Source of the DNA: Ulota crispa
Lineage: Eukaryota > Streptophyta > Bryopsida > Orthotrichales > Orthotrichaceae
NCBI GenBank assembly: GCA_963920765.1
Contig: OY987243.1
Location: forward strand, 19,897,419 to 19,961,418
Reading direction: 5' to 3'
Length of the DNA: 64,000 bases
The position numbers and the translations under genes are program-made. The first letter of the stretch is position 1. Every line of letters begins with the position of its first letter. The notes beneath the pieces are model-generated. The model was not told the DNA's origin, ran no database searches, and saw only the letters and a program-made list of their open reading frames with translations. Shown here piece by piece: positions 11,024 through 22,099 of this stretch.

Positions 11024-12843
11024 GGCCCCGGCATCAGAGTTTAAAAAACAATGTTCCATGACTGCCCCTGCCTAGGCCCCAAGGCGCCCTAGAATGAAAC
11101 TATTGTCCACCTTCATGGGTTTAGCCAATGTCATCCACGCGTGGGATTAATAGCACAAAACTTTTCAAGTTACTTGATAATGGTGTTGTGTTATATTGTA
11201 TTGCAAACTTACAGTGATTATAGTTGCTAAAAAAAGCAATGAAAACATTACTTTGCACCAGTGAAAACATTTTGTGCTAATTATCCCTTTTTTGCTATCC
11301 CAAAATTGGTGTGGCAAATTGTTCTATAGTATTTTTTGAAAAAATGTAAAATATTTAGCCAACTTTTATACACAAGTTTGGGAGTAGGAGCCTGGATTTC
11401 AGGGTTCCACTTAATGTTGCCTCATCCTACTAGTGCAATATTCTACTTTCTCACAAAAGCATCATGAGATTTTACTTCGATGAAAGCTTGAAAGCATCCA
11501 ACTTTACATAAAAAAAAAGGTAGCAATCCTTGCTACTCAACCATTTTTTGCTTAGAAAAAAAGCTAAGGCCACTTCATCCAAAATATTTTCATTGCTTTG
11601 CACCTACGTTCAAAAGCAATAAGAATCTACACAAAAGACATACTTTGTATAGTGATTTCAACAAAGTGTAATGTTCCAAATTACTAGGAATTTGATTTGC
11701 AAAAAATATAAAGGTCTTCACATTACAAGGAAATCAAGGTTGAATCTATAAAAAGTTAACAAAGATTGTGACCAAATCTACAATTTGCAAATCAAATTCC
11801 TANNNNNNNNNNNNNNNNNNNNNNNNNNNNNNNNNNNNNNNNNNNNNNNNNNNNNNNNNNNNNNNNNNNNNNNNNNNNNNNNNNNNNNNNNNNNNNNNNN
11901 NNNNNNNNNNNNNNNNNNNNNNNNNNNNNNNNNNNNNNNNNNNNNNNNNNNNNNNNNNNNNNNNNNNNNNNNNNNNNNNNNNNNNNNNNNNNNNNNNNNN
12001 NNCTACACAAAAGACATACTTTGTATAGTGATTTCAACAAAGTGTAATGTTCCAAATTACTAGGAATTTGATTTGCAAAAAATATAAAGGTCTTCACATT
12101 ACAAGGAAATCAAGGTTGAATCTATAAAAAGTTAACAAAGATTGTGACCAAATCTACAATTTGCAAATCAAATTCCTAGTAATTTGGAACATTACACTTT
12201 GTTGAAATCACTATACAAAGTATGTCTTTTGTGTAGATTCTTATTGCTTTTGAACGTAGGTGCAAAGCAATGAAAATATTTTGGATGAAGTGGCCTTAGC
12301 TTTTTTTCTAAGCAAAAAATGGTTGAGTAGCAAGGATTGCTACCTTTTTTTTTATGTAAAGTTGGATGCTTTCAAGCTTTCATCGAAGTAAAATCTCATG
12401 ATGCTTTTGTGAGAAAGTAGAATATTGCACTAGTAGGATGAGGCAACATTAAGTGGAACCCTGAAATCCAGGCTCCTACTCCCAAACTTGTGTATAAAAG
12501 TTGGCTAAATATTTTACATTTTTTCAAAAAATACTATAGAACAATTTGCCACACCAATTTTGGGATAGCAAAAAAGGGATAATTAGCACAAAATGTTTTC
12601 ACTGGTGCAAAGTAATGTTTTCATTGCTTTTTTTAGCAACTATAATCACTGTAAGTTTGCAATACAATATAACACAACACCATTATCAAGTAACTTGAAA
12701 AGTTTTGTGCTATTAATCCCACGCATGGATGACATTGGCTGAACCCATGAAGGTGGACAATAGTTTCATTCTAGGGCGCCTTGGGGCCTAGGCAGGGGCA
12801 GCCATGGAACATTGTTTTTTAAGCTCTGACAGGGGCAGGGCCC
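11024..12843. repeat. Large near-perfect palindrome (inverted repeat arms ~680 bp) containing an assembly gap
   Basis: The left arm runs from about 11024 to 11709, and the right arm back from 12843 to about 12157. Arms match almost base for base (AACAATGTTCCATG against CATGGAACATTGTT; AAGGCCACTTCATCC against GGATGAAGTGGCCTT), with rare differences such as CACGCGTGG against CCACGCATG. The centre is a short stem (AGGAATTTGATTTGCA) around a ~90-base loop. Outer ends carry GGCCC...CAGAG. The form is that of a foldback transposon or young large-hairpin MITE. Bases 11624-11802 are repeated exactly at 12003-12181 on either side of the N-run. Confidence 0.85.
11803..12002. other. Assembly gap (200 N)
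   Basis: Run of exactly 200 Ns, a conventional filler length. Both flanks end in the same 179-bp sequence, so the two contig ends probably overlap rather than being separated. Confidence 0.99.
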
Positions 12844-12987
12844 AGATTGACATATGTGCACTAAATTGAGCCGGAAAATACAGCACCTTCCATTTATAGA
12901 AGAAGTATTGAGTCCGCTTTGCAGGTCCTACTTTAAAGACCGGCGCAGAGATCAACAAACCTCATGTTGGAGTCTAATGTGCTTTAA

Positions 12988-14718
12988 CCCCTAAAGGACC
13001 AATTGTCTCCTTAGGGGACAAATGGACCTCGGGCATGTACCTAGATGACTAAACTAGTTTTTATAAAATTTTGAACTTTTGAAGTTGGTGGGGAATTTAG
13101 AGATGTATGTGCCTCGAGGGGGTCACACCCTTTTATAATTGGATACCACTTGCAATAATGGGGTAATTAAATGGGGGGTATTTAGATTTTTTGAGGTAAT
13201 TTTTTCCTCCCCTTCTTTAGATAAAAAGCTACTTTAGTATATTTTAGGGTACCCTATGCTTATTTCTAAATGTTTAGATGACCTAATTTTTCAAACCCTA
13301 TTTTTTTTACAAACACAAAAGTATCATAAGAAAAAATTATGTGTACACAATGAGTTTATAGAAGATTTGGCCCTACAAGCATTTGAACTACAAAAAACAC
13401 CTTTGAAAGAGAAAATGCAGCAAAGAACATGAAGCTGAAACAAACAGCCAATCAGTCCCACACCACACACTGCCTTATGCAAACAACCAATTATAGTCCC
13501 CACCACACAGAAGCTTAAGCAAAGGACCTATCACAATCCCACATCACACACAAGCTTGCACCCTCCAGCCTAGATGTCAAAATAATTTTGAACAAACTTC
13601 CCTCCATTCTTTTCAAAACTTAAACATAACATACTTAATTTTTCATTCAAACTTGTCAAACAATAATAATCAAACTCATCCTACTAAACACTTTCTAGAA
13701 GATCCTATGTTTCCTACCCTATTTTTTTTACGGAATTCTAAAATGAAGGCATTATTCACCACCCTAGTTTATATATAATGAAGTAATAGACATAGTTTTG
13801 GTGCTATGTTATTTCTAACAAAAATATAAAATTTACCTCCAATGAATAAAATTGACCTTATTTTTTTTATCTCACGTAGTTTACTAAAAATTGGAGAGTC
13901 AACTCCCCAAGGTACATGCACATCTAATTTTTTCTTCATTCTGACATTTATTGAAGAGGTTATGCATGAATTTTAGAAAACAAGGGAGGGTGGGCAATCT
14001 AGGCAACCCAAAAAACTTCTTTATAAATTGCATTTAAAAAAAATAAAAATCTGAAATTAATTCTTTAAATTTTTTATATGTGGAAAGCTTTGAATCATTT
14101 AATTCTAATTGATGAGTGAGAAGTTTTAATCTGCAGGCAGGTATGGAACTCCCAAATCTCCATTCCTTTTGCCCCTTGTTAAATTTGGTGATTTGGTTTT
14201 TTTTTTTACTCTTTTTCATCCAAGTTGTACTAGACTAAGATTCTTTGGTTTCACCATTTGGATCAAAGTAACTCATGTTTCTCAATTTTACATAAATCCT
14301 CTAGTCTTGCCTAGTGTATATGCAAATTTCATGGCCTTACAACATTGCAATAATTTACAAAGTATGATCCACACCTCCAATTCATTTGAAAACCCTCTCA
14401 CGCATACCTAACTTGGTCTTCAACATGGAAAAAATAAACCTATAATTTGCGTAGAGCAACTTTTTATATATTGGAGCAATCAAAGGCTTCTAAAATTTTT
14501 GGGCAGCAGGGAAAAAACTTTTTTTTGCATTTTGGATGTCAATATCTCACTCTACATCTAGAATGAGCTGATTTTTTTCCACAAGTACCTCCCATAGTTT
14601 AGGACAAGATTCTACGGATGAATTTAAAAAAAAAAAAAATCCTACCTTTATATTCATTCTCCCAAAAGTGGCAATTTTCAGTGATTTTCTCAAAAAAATG
14701 GGCTTGGTCCTTTAGGGG
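12988..14718. mobile_element. TTAA-family element (1731 bp), first of a four-element chain
   Basis: TTAA at 12984-12987 and 14719-14722. Termini CCCCTAAAGGACCAA and TTGGTCCTTTAGGGG are perfect inverted repeats over 15 bases. It is the largest paired member here. Small open frames (13324-13506, 14034-14411) have no recognisable domain; no transposase found. Confidence 0.85.
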
Positions 14719-14722
14719 TTAA

Positions 14723-15514
14723 CCCCCAAGCGCCCTACCTCCCCATATATTGCCTCCCAGAATCAAACTTTCCTCAAATCTAGGTCCAAATCAGAAGTGT
14801 AGCGCCTAGAAAATTACACTTGGTTAAGTGTATGGTACTACTTTCATGTCACAAAATGGGCAATGGGATTTTACGAATTTTACACTCGTGGATTATGCAA
14901 GTCAAGTATGACAATTGGACGCCAAAACTTCATTTCTTGCGATTTAGGGCTTATGTGCAAGGAGAAAGACCACCGGCTACAACCGGTTCAATATCATTAT
15001 GGGTGTTTTGGCACGCATGCCTCAGACTAAAGAAGGGTTTTGCAGCTGTACCATCAGAGTTGTGCCCTTGTGGAGGTCAAACCTATACGTGTCCTTGGTT
15101 TATAGTCCACCATGCTATGTGAGCCTTGCAACTTTGGGCCTCTGAAAAAGTACCTTAAGGATGTCAAGACATCACCAAATTTGATAGCAAGCAAGTTACT
15201 TGCAAATTGCACGCCCTACCTAGATTTCATCAAAATGAGTCTCTTCTAAGGCATAAATTTCTACATCCACAAGCACAGACCCCCCCCCCCAAATTGGCTG
15301 GTTGCCACATAGTCAACTCTATTTTCACTATTATAATCTCCAAGACTGTGCGGTCAAAACATTTGTAACTTTTTGGTTGGGTACATCAAGCATTCTTTTT
15401 GCTATTCCAGCGATGAATCCTCTCCAATCTAAGTTCCCAACTTGGGACGTACAATGTTTTCAAACATGGTCCCTTTTGGCCTCATTTCCTTGATTCAATC
15501 ATGGCGCTTTGGGG
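14723..15514. mobile_element. TTAA-family element (792 bp), second of chain
   Basis: TTAA at 14719-14722 (shared with the previous element) and 15515-15518. Termini CCCCCAAGCGCC and GGCGCTTTGGGG. Contains a 100-codon open frame at 14820-15122 with no recognisable domain. Confidence 0.8.
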
Positions 15515-15518
15515 TTAA

Positions 15519-16429
15519 CCCCTAAAGGACCAAGGAGCCCATTTTGGGCTTTATAAGAACTCAAGCAGGCTCTATTGACTTCATTATTTGGAATTTTTTC
15601 ATGAAATTTTTAGGCTGGATGCTACTCATCATAATCTACTTGTGAAGCTTTATTTCATGTCATTCAATAAGTAATGCAAAAGTTAGAAGGTTTTTTCATT
15701 TCCAATGTCAAACCGGGCAGCAAAAATTATATTCTAAATTATTTATTTATTTATTTCTATAATTGTACAGATTGATACCTACTCAAAAAAAGTTGAATCA
15801 CTCAATTCCAAAAAATGAGGGAAGAGTTAAAAGGAGTTTTATTTTGTGGGCAATGAAAGTAGGAAGAGGGTAGAAAAAACATATAAAGTTATCTTTACTC
15901 TCAAAGTTGAAAATTTTCAAATGAAAATGAAAATTTAAGTTACTAATTGTTTGTTAGAGCATTCACGCCATTGGGATTAACAATTTTCAAATTCTTCCAA
16001 AATTTATTAGCATATTAGTTATATCTTTCATTCATCAATACCTTTCACTTTAAAACTTTTGTAAAAATGAATCCAAATTTTTTTTGGGTTAAATTCTTTT
16101 ATATATGCTTTCAACCCATTTTCCAACATATTGCCAAAATTGCACAAGAAATACAACATACAAGTTTTTCCTTAAAAAGTTTGAAAAACAAAACTTCACC
16201 TTGTGGAAGGACTAGAAAGGTCTACATTTTGAAGTTTAGGCACATTGATATTGCAATTGGTGGGGATATTTATTTTGAAATTTTGGGACAATGTACTTGT
16301 GCAAGTCAACCAAAGGATCTTACAGTTGGATTTGTTAAAAAGTAAGTTTCAATGAAGATTTTGACCTTGGTTTGGGGACTAGTATTTTGAAGCAATTTTG
16401 GGCCTCTAAACACAAAAGAATTTTAGGGG
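15519..16429. mobile_element. TTAA-family element (911 bp), third of chain
   Basis: TTAA at 15515-15518 and 16430-16433, both shared with neighbours. Left end CCCCTAAAGGACCAAGGAG followed by the palindrome GCCCATTTTGGGC; right end GAATTTTAGGGG. Confidence 0.8.
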
Positions 16430-16433
16430 TTAA

Positions 16434-16660
16434 CCCCTAAAGGACGTAGCATGCCGCTGCAACCAGTAGAATACAAGGTATTTTTCTTGTATTTGGAATA
16501 GATTTCACACCTTTATTGTATTTGAGATGAACAAAGACGTTGGAGAATAGATCAAAGTGGTTCTAGTGAGCTACTTGAGATCCCAAATTAAAACTTCTTA
16601 CTGGTAGCAAATACCGATTATACTATAGCGTATATACTATGCCTTATCATCTTTTAAGGG
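16434..16660. mobile_element. TTAA-family MITE (227 bp), fourth of chain
   Basis: TTAA at 16430-16433 and 16661-16664. Left end CCCCTAAAGGACG, right end CTTTTAAGGG. The body is a sister copy of the element at 8578-8803. Confidence 0.85.
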
Positions 16661-16849
16661 TTAAATTGGCTAAATTTCATAGAATTGCTTACAAAAAATT
16701 TTGAATCTTAAAAAAATATAAACTTTTTAATGTCAAATTTGAAAATTTTAGTTTTTTAGGAGTAGTTTTAGCCGCTTGTGCTAAAAGTGAAAATCATATT
16801 TGGAATCTGATTGCGTTGGACTTCCAGACTCCGGTTGTTCGGCACCTTA

Positions 16850-17164
16850 AGGTATGTACACCCATAAGCATCAGTGTCCCCATAACCGTCACCTCTAAAA
16901 ATCTTGGAAATTCCGTGGAAATGGATAGATGTAATGACAAGGATGTACAACATATGAACATGAAATCTTGAAAGTAGTTATGGGTGCAATGGCAGTTTGC
17001 TCTGTAAAAATTCACAATTTGTTCTCACAATATCCAAATAATACATTCAAAAGCGCAAACTCATTATTTTTCTGTTCATAATAGGATCCTATAATTTGCT
17101 AGTTATTTATTGATACTCATCATGTTCAAAACCCTTAATTTGACGCTTATGGGTGTACATACCT
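16850..17164. mobile_element. TA-target (Tc1/mariner-like) MITE, 315 bp
   Basis: Inverted termini AGGTATGTACACCCATAAGC and GCTTATGGGTGTACATACCT are perfect over 20 bp and flanked by TA on each side (16848-16849, 17165-17166). The termini are shared in part by the elements at 32357 and 39155. Confidence 0.85.
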
Positions 17165-17478
17165 TACATGTGGGGACAGCCGGACAGGGTGGAAAAGTTC
17201 TGTTTTTGCACTCTGGCACCTCAACAGGCTTTAAAAGCCAATATGGCGATCGTGGGTATTAACGAGCTTCCCCTCGTTGCCCCTCACGTGGATGAATGGG
17301 GATAAGCCAGAGCTCGTTCCCGCAGCTTGTTCTCCACGGGTGCCTGTGCGGCTGCGCCTCGTTAACAGCTTTTTCCACACCTCCATCTCGTGTGGACTGT
17401 GGAGTTCTCAACAGTGTTCGGGGAATTTTTTGGCCTTTGCCTGTTGCCAGCTAATAGTAACATCCTATTTTATATTTT
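17165..17478. other. GC-richer spacer before the MULE
   Basis: About 300 bases of higher G+C, including an open frame from 17277. No recognisable domain; it may be a low-copy fragment. It abuts the left terminus of the MULE. Confidence 0.35.
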
Positions 17479-20400
17479 GGAGATTGATACAGGTACCACC
17501 CTTTTATGACTATCCTACCACACCTACTATATATGTCTTGTGACTGTTGAGTTTAAGACTTTTAATGGAACTTGGGAGTTGAGGTGTGGGGCCAGTTCCA
17601 AATTTCAGGGTGTCCTACCACTGTGCACGCTTCGTCTTTCATGTTGACTCTCTCTTTCCTTGATTTGTGCTGCTCTTTCAAACTTTCGTTGCTCTCTCTC
17701 GGCTCAACTTGCTTGCTGTCTCCCTCTCTGTTACATTACATGGGTATTGTGTGACAAAGTGAAAAAAATTGCAAAGTTCTGAGATGGCCTTTTTCCAACG
17801 GCACATAGAAGAATAAACTTTTTTTCCAAAATATCTAGCAGGGACAATGCTATTTCAAAATTCTCAACGGCAAGGGTTGCTCAGCTACTCAGCCATTAGA
17901 TACTGCACCTGAGTCATGTGGATTGCAACAATATCACATCACTAACACTATAAGAGCTCTTTTGTCTACATCCTCCTGCTCATCTCAACAAAAAAGAAGG
18001 TTCTACAGGAAATTTTTTTGCTTGTGGAAGCAACGGTAGCTATTGACTGTTTAATGGCTGCACAACATTTGAGTACGTTCTTGCATTATGGCCAACAGCA
18101 TGACAAATACCACAGTGTCGCTGGTTTTTGCTGAGATGGTTGCAAGGCAAATTGATTCTCCACGTATTCAAATGCAGAAGGCTCTTGTCTTGTTGTTGTG
18201 GATATTGATGCATGTGTTGGCTACCCTTGAGATCTAATTTGATGGGGATTTTGTACCTCGATGTTGGATAATTCAGCTTCAAACTGTGTGAAGGCTTTGT
18301 CTGCAATGTGTTGTTGGTGTGCAGGTAGTGAATCATAAAGCTCCCGAACTCTATCACTTTGTTTGCCAAATGTCAAGTTGTAGTCAACCATTTGAAATCT
18401 CCAAGGCTGGTGCAACCACAAGTGCTGGTGGAAATCTGTTACACTAAGAGGCATCCCTTGTACAATGTGCATTGTAATAAAATGTGCACATGGAATTCCC
18501 ATTGCTGTTTTTAGTGTGTATGTACATACATCATTTTTGGTATTCATTGTCATAGACTTGAGATACTGATCCATTGCTTTATTCAAAACATAGACAGAGA
18601 TTCCTCAATGAACATGAATCTACAAAGCATTTTCGCAGTTGACAATGATCTTGCTATGTTGGACTGCATGTTGATGGCTAATTTCTGCACGTTGCTGATT
18701 ACAAGAAAGTTGGATGGCGCTGCAGACTGAATGCAAATCTCCTGTTGATGTACAAATCCTTTGTTTGAAACCTGCATGTGCACCTAAAAAAGAAAACTGC
18801 CATTAGGTGAATACTACTGTATGCTTCACACAGCTCTTGCAATCCATTATAGAAAAACATAGAACCATTTATTTCCTATTGTAGGACAATAAGATGTACA
18901 CTTACCTTCTGCTCATGAGGTTACCATGTGTCCAAAGTGTGGAACATGACGTAGCCAAGCTTGTACAAATTTTTCTTTGTGTGGCAACTATGTAGCCAAA
19001 ATGCAGAGGAAAGCTGGTTGGGCAATAATAGTCGCATCTTCTCAAGCATTGTTTCATATTCCAATTGTGTTGGTGAGTTGATCAACTCATACCACTGTTC
19101 CATGAATATGTTGAATTCATTATTTGATAAAAAAAATCGATACATCTTGACCAAGATATTCTTGCTAATATGCCATTGGTAAAGTACAATTTTTGATGCT
19201 GGGAATACAACTGCAATTCCATTCATCAAAACAAGCTCTCGATCTGTTACAAAAACTGGAATGTTTGTAAGGCCCATGTTGTTGAATAGAGCTTGAAGCT
19301 GATGAAACATCCAACAATAATCATCTACTGTCTCATTTTTCATGAAACAAAAAAATAATGTAAACGTCTGGTTTGTGGCTGTTACATTCACACAGTGTAA
19401 CAATGGCATGTTGTACTGATTGGTCTTGTATGTGCTATCCAAGAACCACAAGAAATTGCCACAGAAATTGCAAGATATATTTTCCGCAATTTTGGGCACA
19501 ATGAACAGATGTGTCAAGGTTTGCAACTCACGTTGAATTTTGTGGTACAGTCTTGCTCCAACCAAGCTGTCCAGAAGCGCTTCAATTGAGAGACAGTCGC
19601 CCAATGCTTTCCTCTTCAAAGTTCTTTTTATATTATAGAGGTTACAACTGATTGTTTTGCACTCAATATCTGCCTCACGCAACGATGCTAGCACGGCCTT
19701 GGGAGAAACACCGATGCGCAATAGCTGATTAATAATATTAGTCTGGTGTTTGAACAATTGCCTCATACTGGGGTAGATGGTAATATCAGCAGGCTCGTGG
19801 TTGTGATTTTCGTTGGTGATTTTGCTATGCCAACCTCCAATGTCCTTTCGAAGTGTGACGCTAAACGGGCAATTCGTTTTTGCAGTGCTGACTTTCCGTA
19901 TGTAAGCTTTTTTTGGAGCGTGTTTGCCAAAATGCAAGCTTGTCAAGATCTAGTATTTAACCTCAGCATCTTTTTTGTGACCCACTGTACGAGTACGTTG
20001 TGTCCTGACTGCATATCCTTCAGAGTTGGCAAAGGCTTGAATAGCTTGTACAGCTTCTTCACGAGAATTGTACACTGCAACAGTAGGAGTTTAGAGAGGC
20101 ATTTCGAAGCAAGACACAGAGCATATGGGGTCTAGGCTGTAGAAAGCCAAAAGTAAGAGAAGCAAGAGATCTAGAGAAATATATATCCAGTTACACGTTC
20201 AAGCAGTACTAATAACATGTAGATATAAAAGTGTATTCATGATCAGAATGTAATATAAAAAAACATATTCTCTTGCTATACGCCATCTTGAACTTAGAAA
20301 AGCCACAAAGTTTAGAATGTTACCTGCCAACCTCGATCCTTTCCATTTGTAGCACCTTCAATCATTCCAGGTAGGTCCACATCTGAAGCTGTGGAGAAGG

Positions 20401-21392
20401 TTCCAATCATAATGTTCAGTGCATACTCTCAAGAGATGGTTATCTAGAATTGCAAGAAAAACAAAGTTGAGAAGATAACATCCCCAGCACGCATAAGCCG
20501 ATAACAGCTTTGCAAGCTCTCTCAGTTATCTCACAATTGAATGATAAAACAAGGCATAGCAAGTTACACATGGAAATCAGTTCAAACTCCCTCCAGAGAA
20601 GTCTAACCTGTACTTTGGATCGACAATATCTGATACACTTGGAACCCAAGTCATGTAGTATACTCGAAGCAAGCCACCTGCATCATATCCAAATTGAAAC
20701 CACAATGTCCTTCAGAAACTGCTCACACTCTAGTCCACTAAGTAATTCAGTTCCAAGCATTGGCGTTACAATTGGCAGAAGATATATGCAAAAGACTGAA
20801 TTTTTGTCAAACCTGAACACCGATAAAGGAAGAAGAAGCTAAGGTACATTGCCGAGAACAAGCTCTGAGATGAGCAGGAGGATGTAGACAAAAGAGCTCT
20901 TGTAGTGTTAGTAATGTGATATTGTTGCAATCCACATGACTCAGGTGCAGTATCTAATGGCTGAGTAGTTGAGCAACCCTTGCCATTCAGAATTTCGAAA
21001 TAGCATTGTCCCGGCTAGATATTTTGGGAAAAAAGTTTATTCTTCTATGTGCCGTTGGAAAAAGGCCATCTCAGAACTTTGCAATTTTTTTCACTTTGTC
21101 ACACAATACCCGTGTAATGTAACAGAGAGGGAGACAGCAAGCAAGTTGAGCCGAGAGAGAGCAACGAAAGTTTGAAAGAGCAGCACAAATCAAGGAAAGA
21201 GAGAGGTATAAGGGAAAGAGAGAGTCAACATGAAAGACGAAGCGTGCACAGTGGCAGGGCACCCTGAAATTTGGAACTGGCCCCACACCTCAACTCCCAA
21301 GTTCCATTAAAGTCTTAAACTCAACAGTCACAAGACATATATAGTAGGTGTGGTAGGATAGTCATAAAAGGGTGGTACCTGTACCAATCCCC
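17479..21392. mobile_element. Mutator-like element (MULE) with ~510-bp terminal inverted repeats
   Basis: The left TIR (17479-17987) and right TIR (20866-21392) match almost throughout, with the right one about 18 bases longer through a small insertion in an AG-rich run (near 21195-21230). Outer ends start near GGAGATTGATACAGG and its counterpart CCTGTACCAATCCCC. The element spans about 3.9 kb and carries a minus-strand transposase. A 9-bp target duplication was not seen, so either the outermost bases have decayed or the ends are a few bases off. TIRs this long with high identity suggest a fairly young insertion, although the transposase is damaged. Confidence 0.9.
18040..20077 (-). pseudogene. 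MULE transposase (FAR1 / MULE / SWIM / zinc knuckle), decayed
   Basis: DNA transposase read 3'-ward on the minus strand. About 20077-19820: FAR1-type DNA-binding domain (SREEAVQAIQAFANSEGYAV, then NCPFSVTLRKD and ENHNHEP). 19700-18921: DDE core, with FLDSTYKTNQYNMPLLH supplying the first Asp and VFVTDRELVLMNGI the second, then QWHISKNI. An intron of about 110-120 bases (GTAAGT...TTTTTTAG) ends near 18786. 18586-18480: SWIM finger CTYTLKTAMGIPCAH. About 18120-18085: CCHC-like knuckle CGICHAVGHNA in another frame. An in-frame TAG interrupts the FAR1 domain after AEVKY, the expected Cys after ILT is Ser, and the C-terminal part is split between frames. The copy therefore looks non-functional. 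Confidence 0.88.
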
Positions 21393-22099
21393 GTTCTGGG
21401 ATTGAGCACCAAGACTACACTTTTGGAGCCACGAAATCCGCCATTTTCACGTTCATGATGAGAACCAGCATTCGGTCTCCAAAGCGTACCAACGAGCCCC
21501 GGAGCAATGGCAGGAATCCATGGGCTACAGCAGAGCGCCGGACTGGGACTGACTGACTGACTGACTGACGAATAATCCAAATATATACATATATGGTAGG
21601 AATCAGCTCGGTGTTTTGCACATGCGTCTTTGCGGGGCCAGAGTGGAAAATCTCACCAGTTTTTACTTACGAACAAGGGTAAAAGTAACAATCTGCCCCT
21701 CATTTTGGAGTGGGTCGGTTTTATCATCTCCTGGCCTGGCGTCGTATGTCTAATCAGAATCAGGGTCTCGGAATCCGACTGTGAATCCAGAATTCCCAAA
21801 TTCGATCTCCGGATCGTAAATATTTAAAAATTCTTAGATTTTCAAATGCCTGGTGAAAAATCAGAGCCTTTCCATCCTGGCCCCACATCGACGTATGTGC
21901 TGCTGTAAACGGAGCCTTCGGAAACAGCCAAGTGCAATATATGGTAGGAAACGGCCAAGTGCAATATATGGTAGGAAACGGCCAGATAAAAGTGTATAAA
22001 TGAAGCGCAGAGTGACGGGCTCAGTCGGGGCAGTCATTCGTGCATCGAAATCCCGAACTGCACTGCACACTTGCTGATCGAGAACTGGATTCCAGAGCC
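21393..22099 (+). promoter_or_regulatory. Upstream region and probable promoter of the 22100 gene
   Basis: TATAAA at 21995-22000 lies 100 bases upstream of the ATG, at a plausible distance for a core promoter. Just upstream, a 27-bp unit (GCCAAGTGCAATATATGGTA...) is present twice in exact tandem (21927-21953, 21954-21980). The part nearest the MULE also contains a TGAC-repeat run (21551-21570). Confidence 0.6.

Noticed and set aside
11768-12097. Three open frames spanning the N-run
   Set aside because: Most residues are unknown bases; artefacts of the gap.
19746-20135. Plus-strand 129-codon frame
   Set aside because: Antisense of the MULE transposase FAR1 region.
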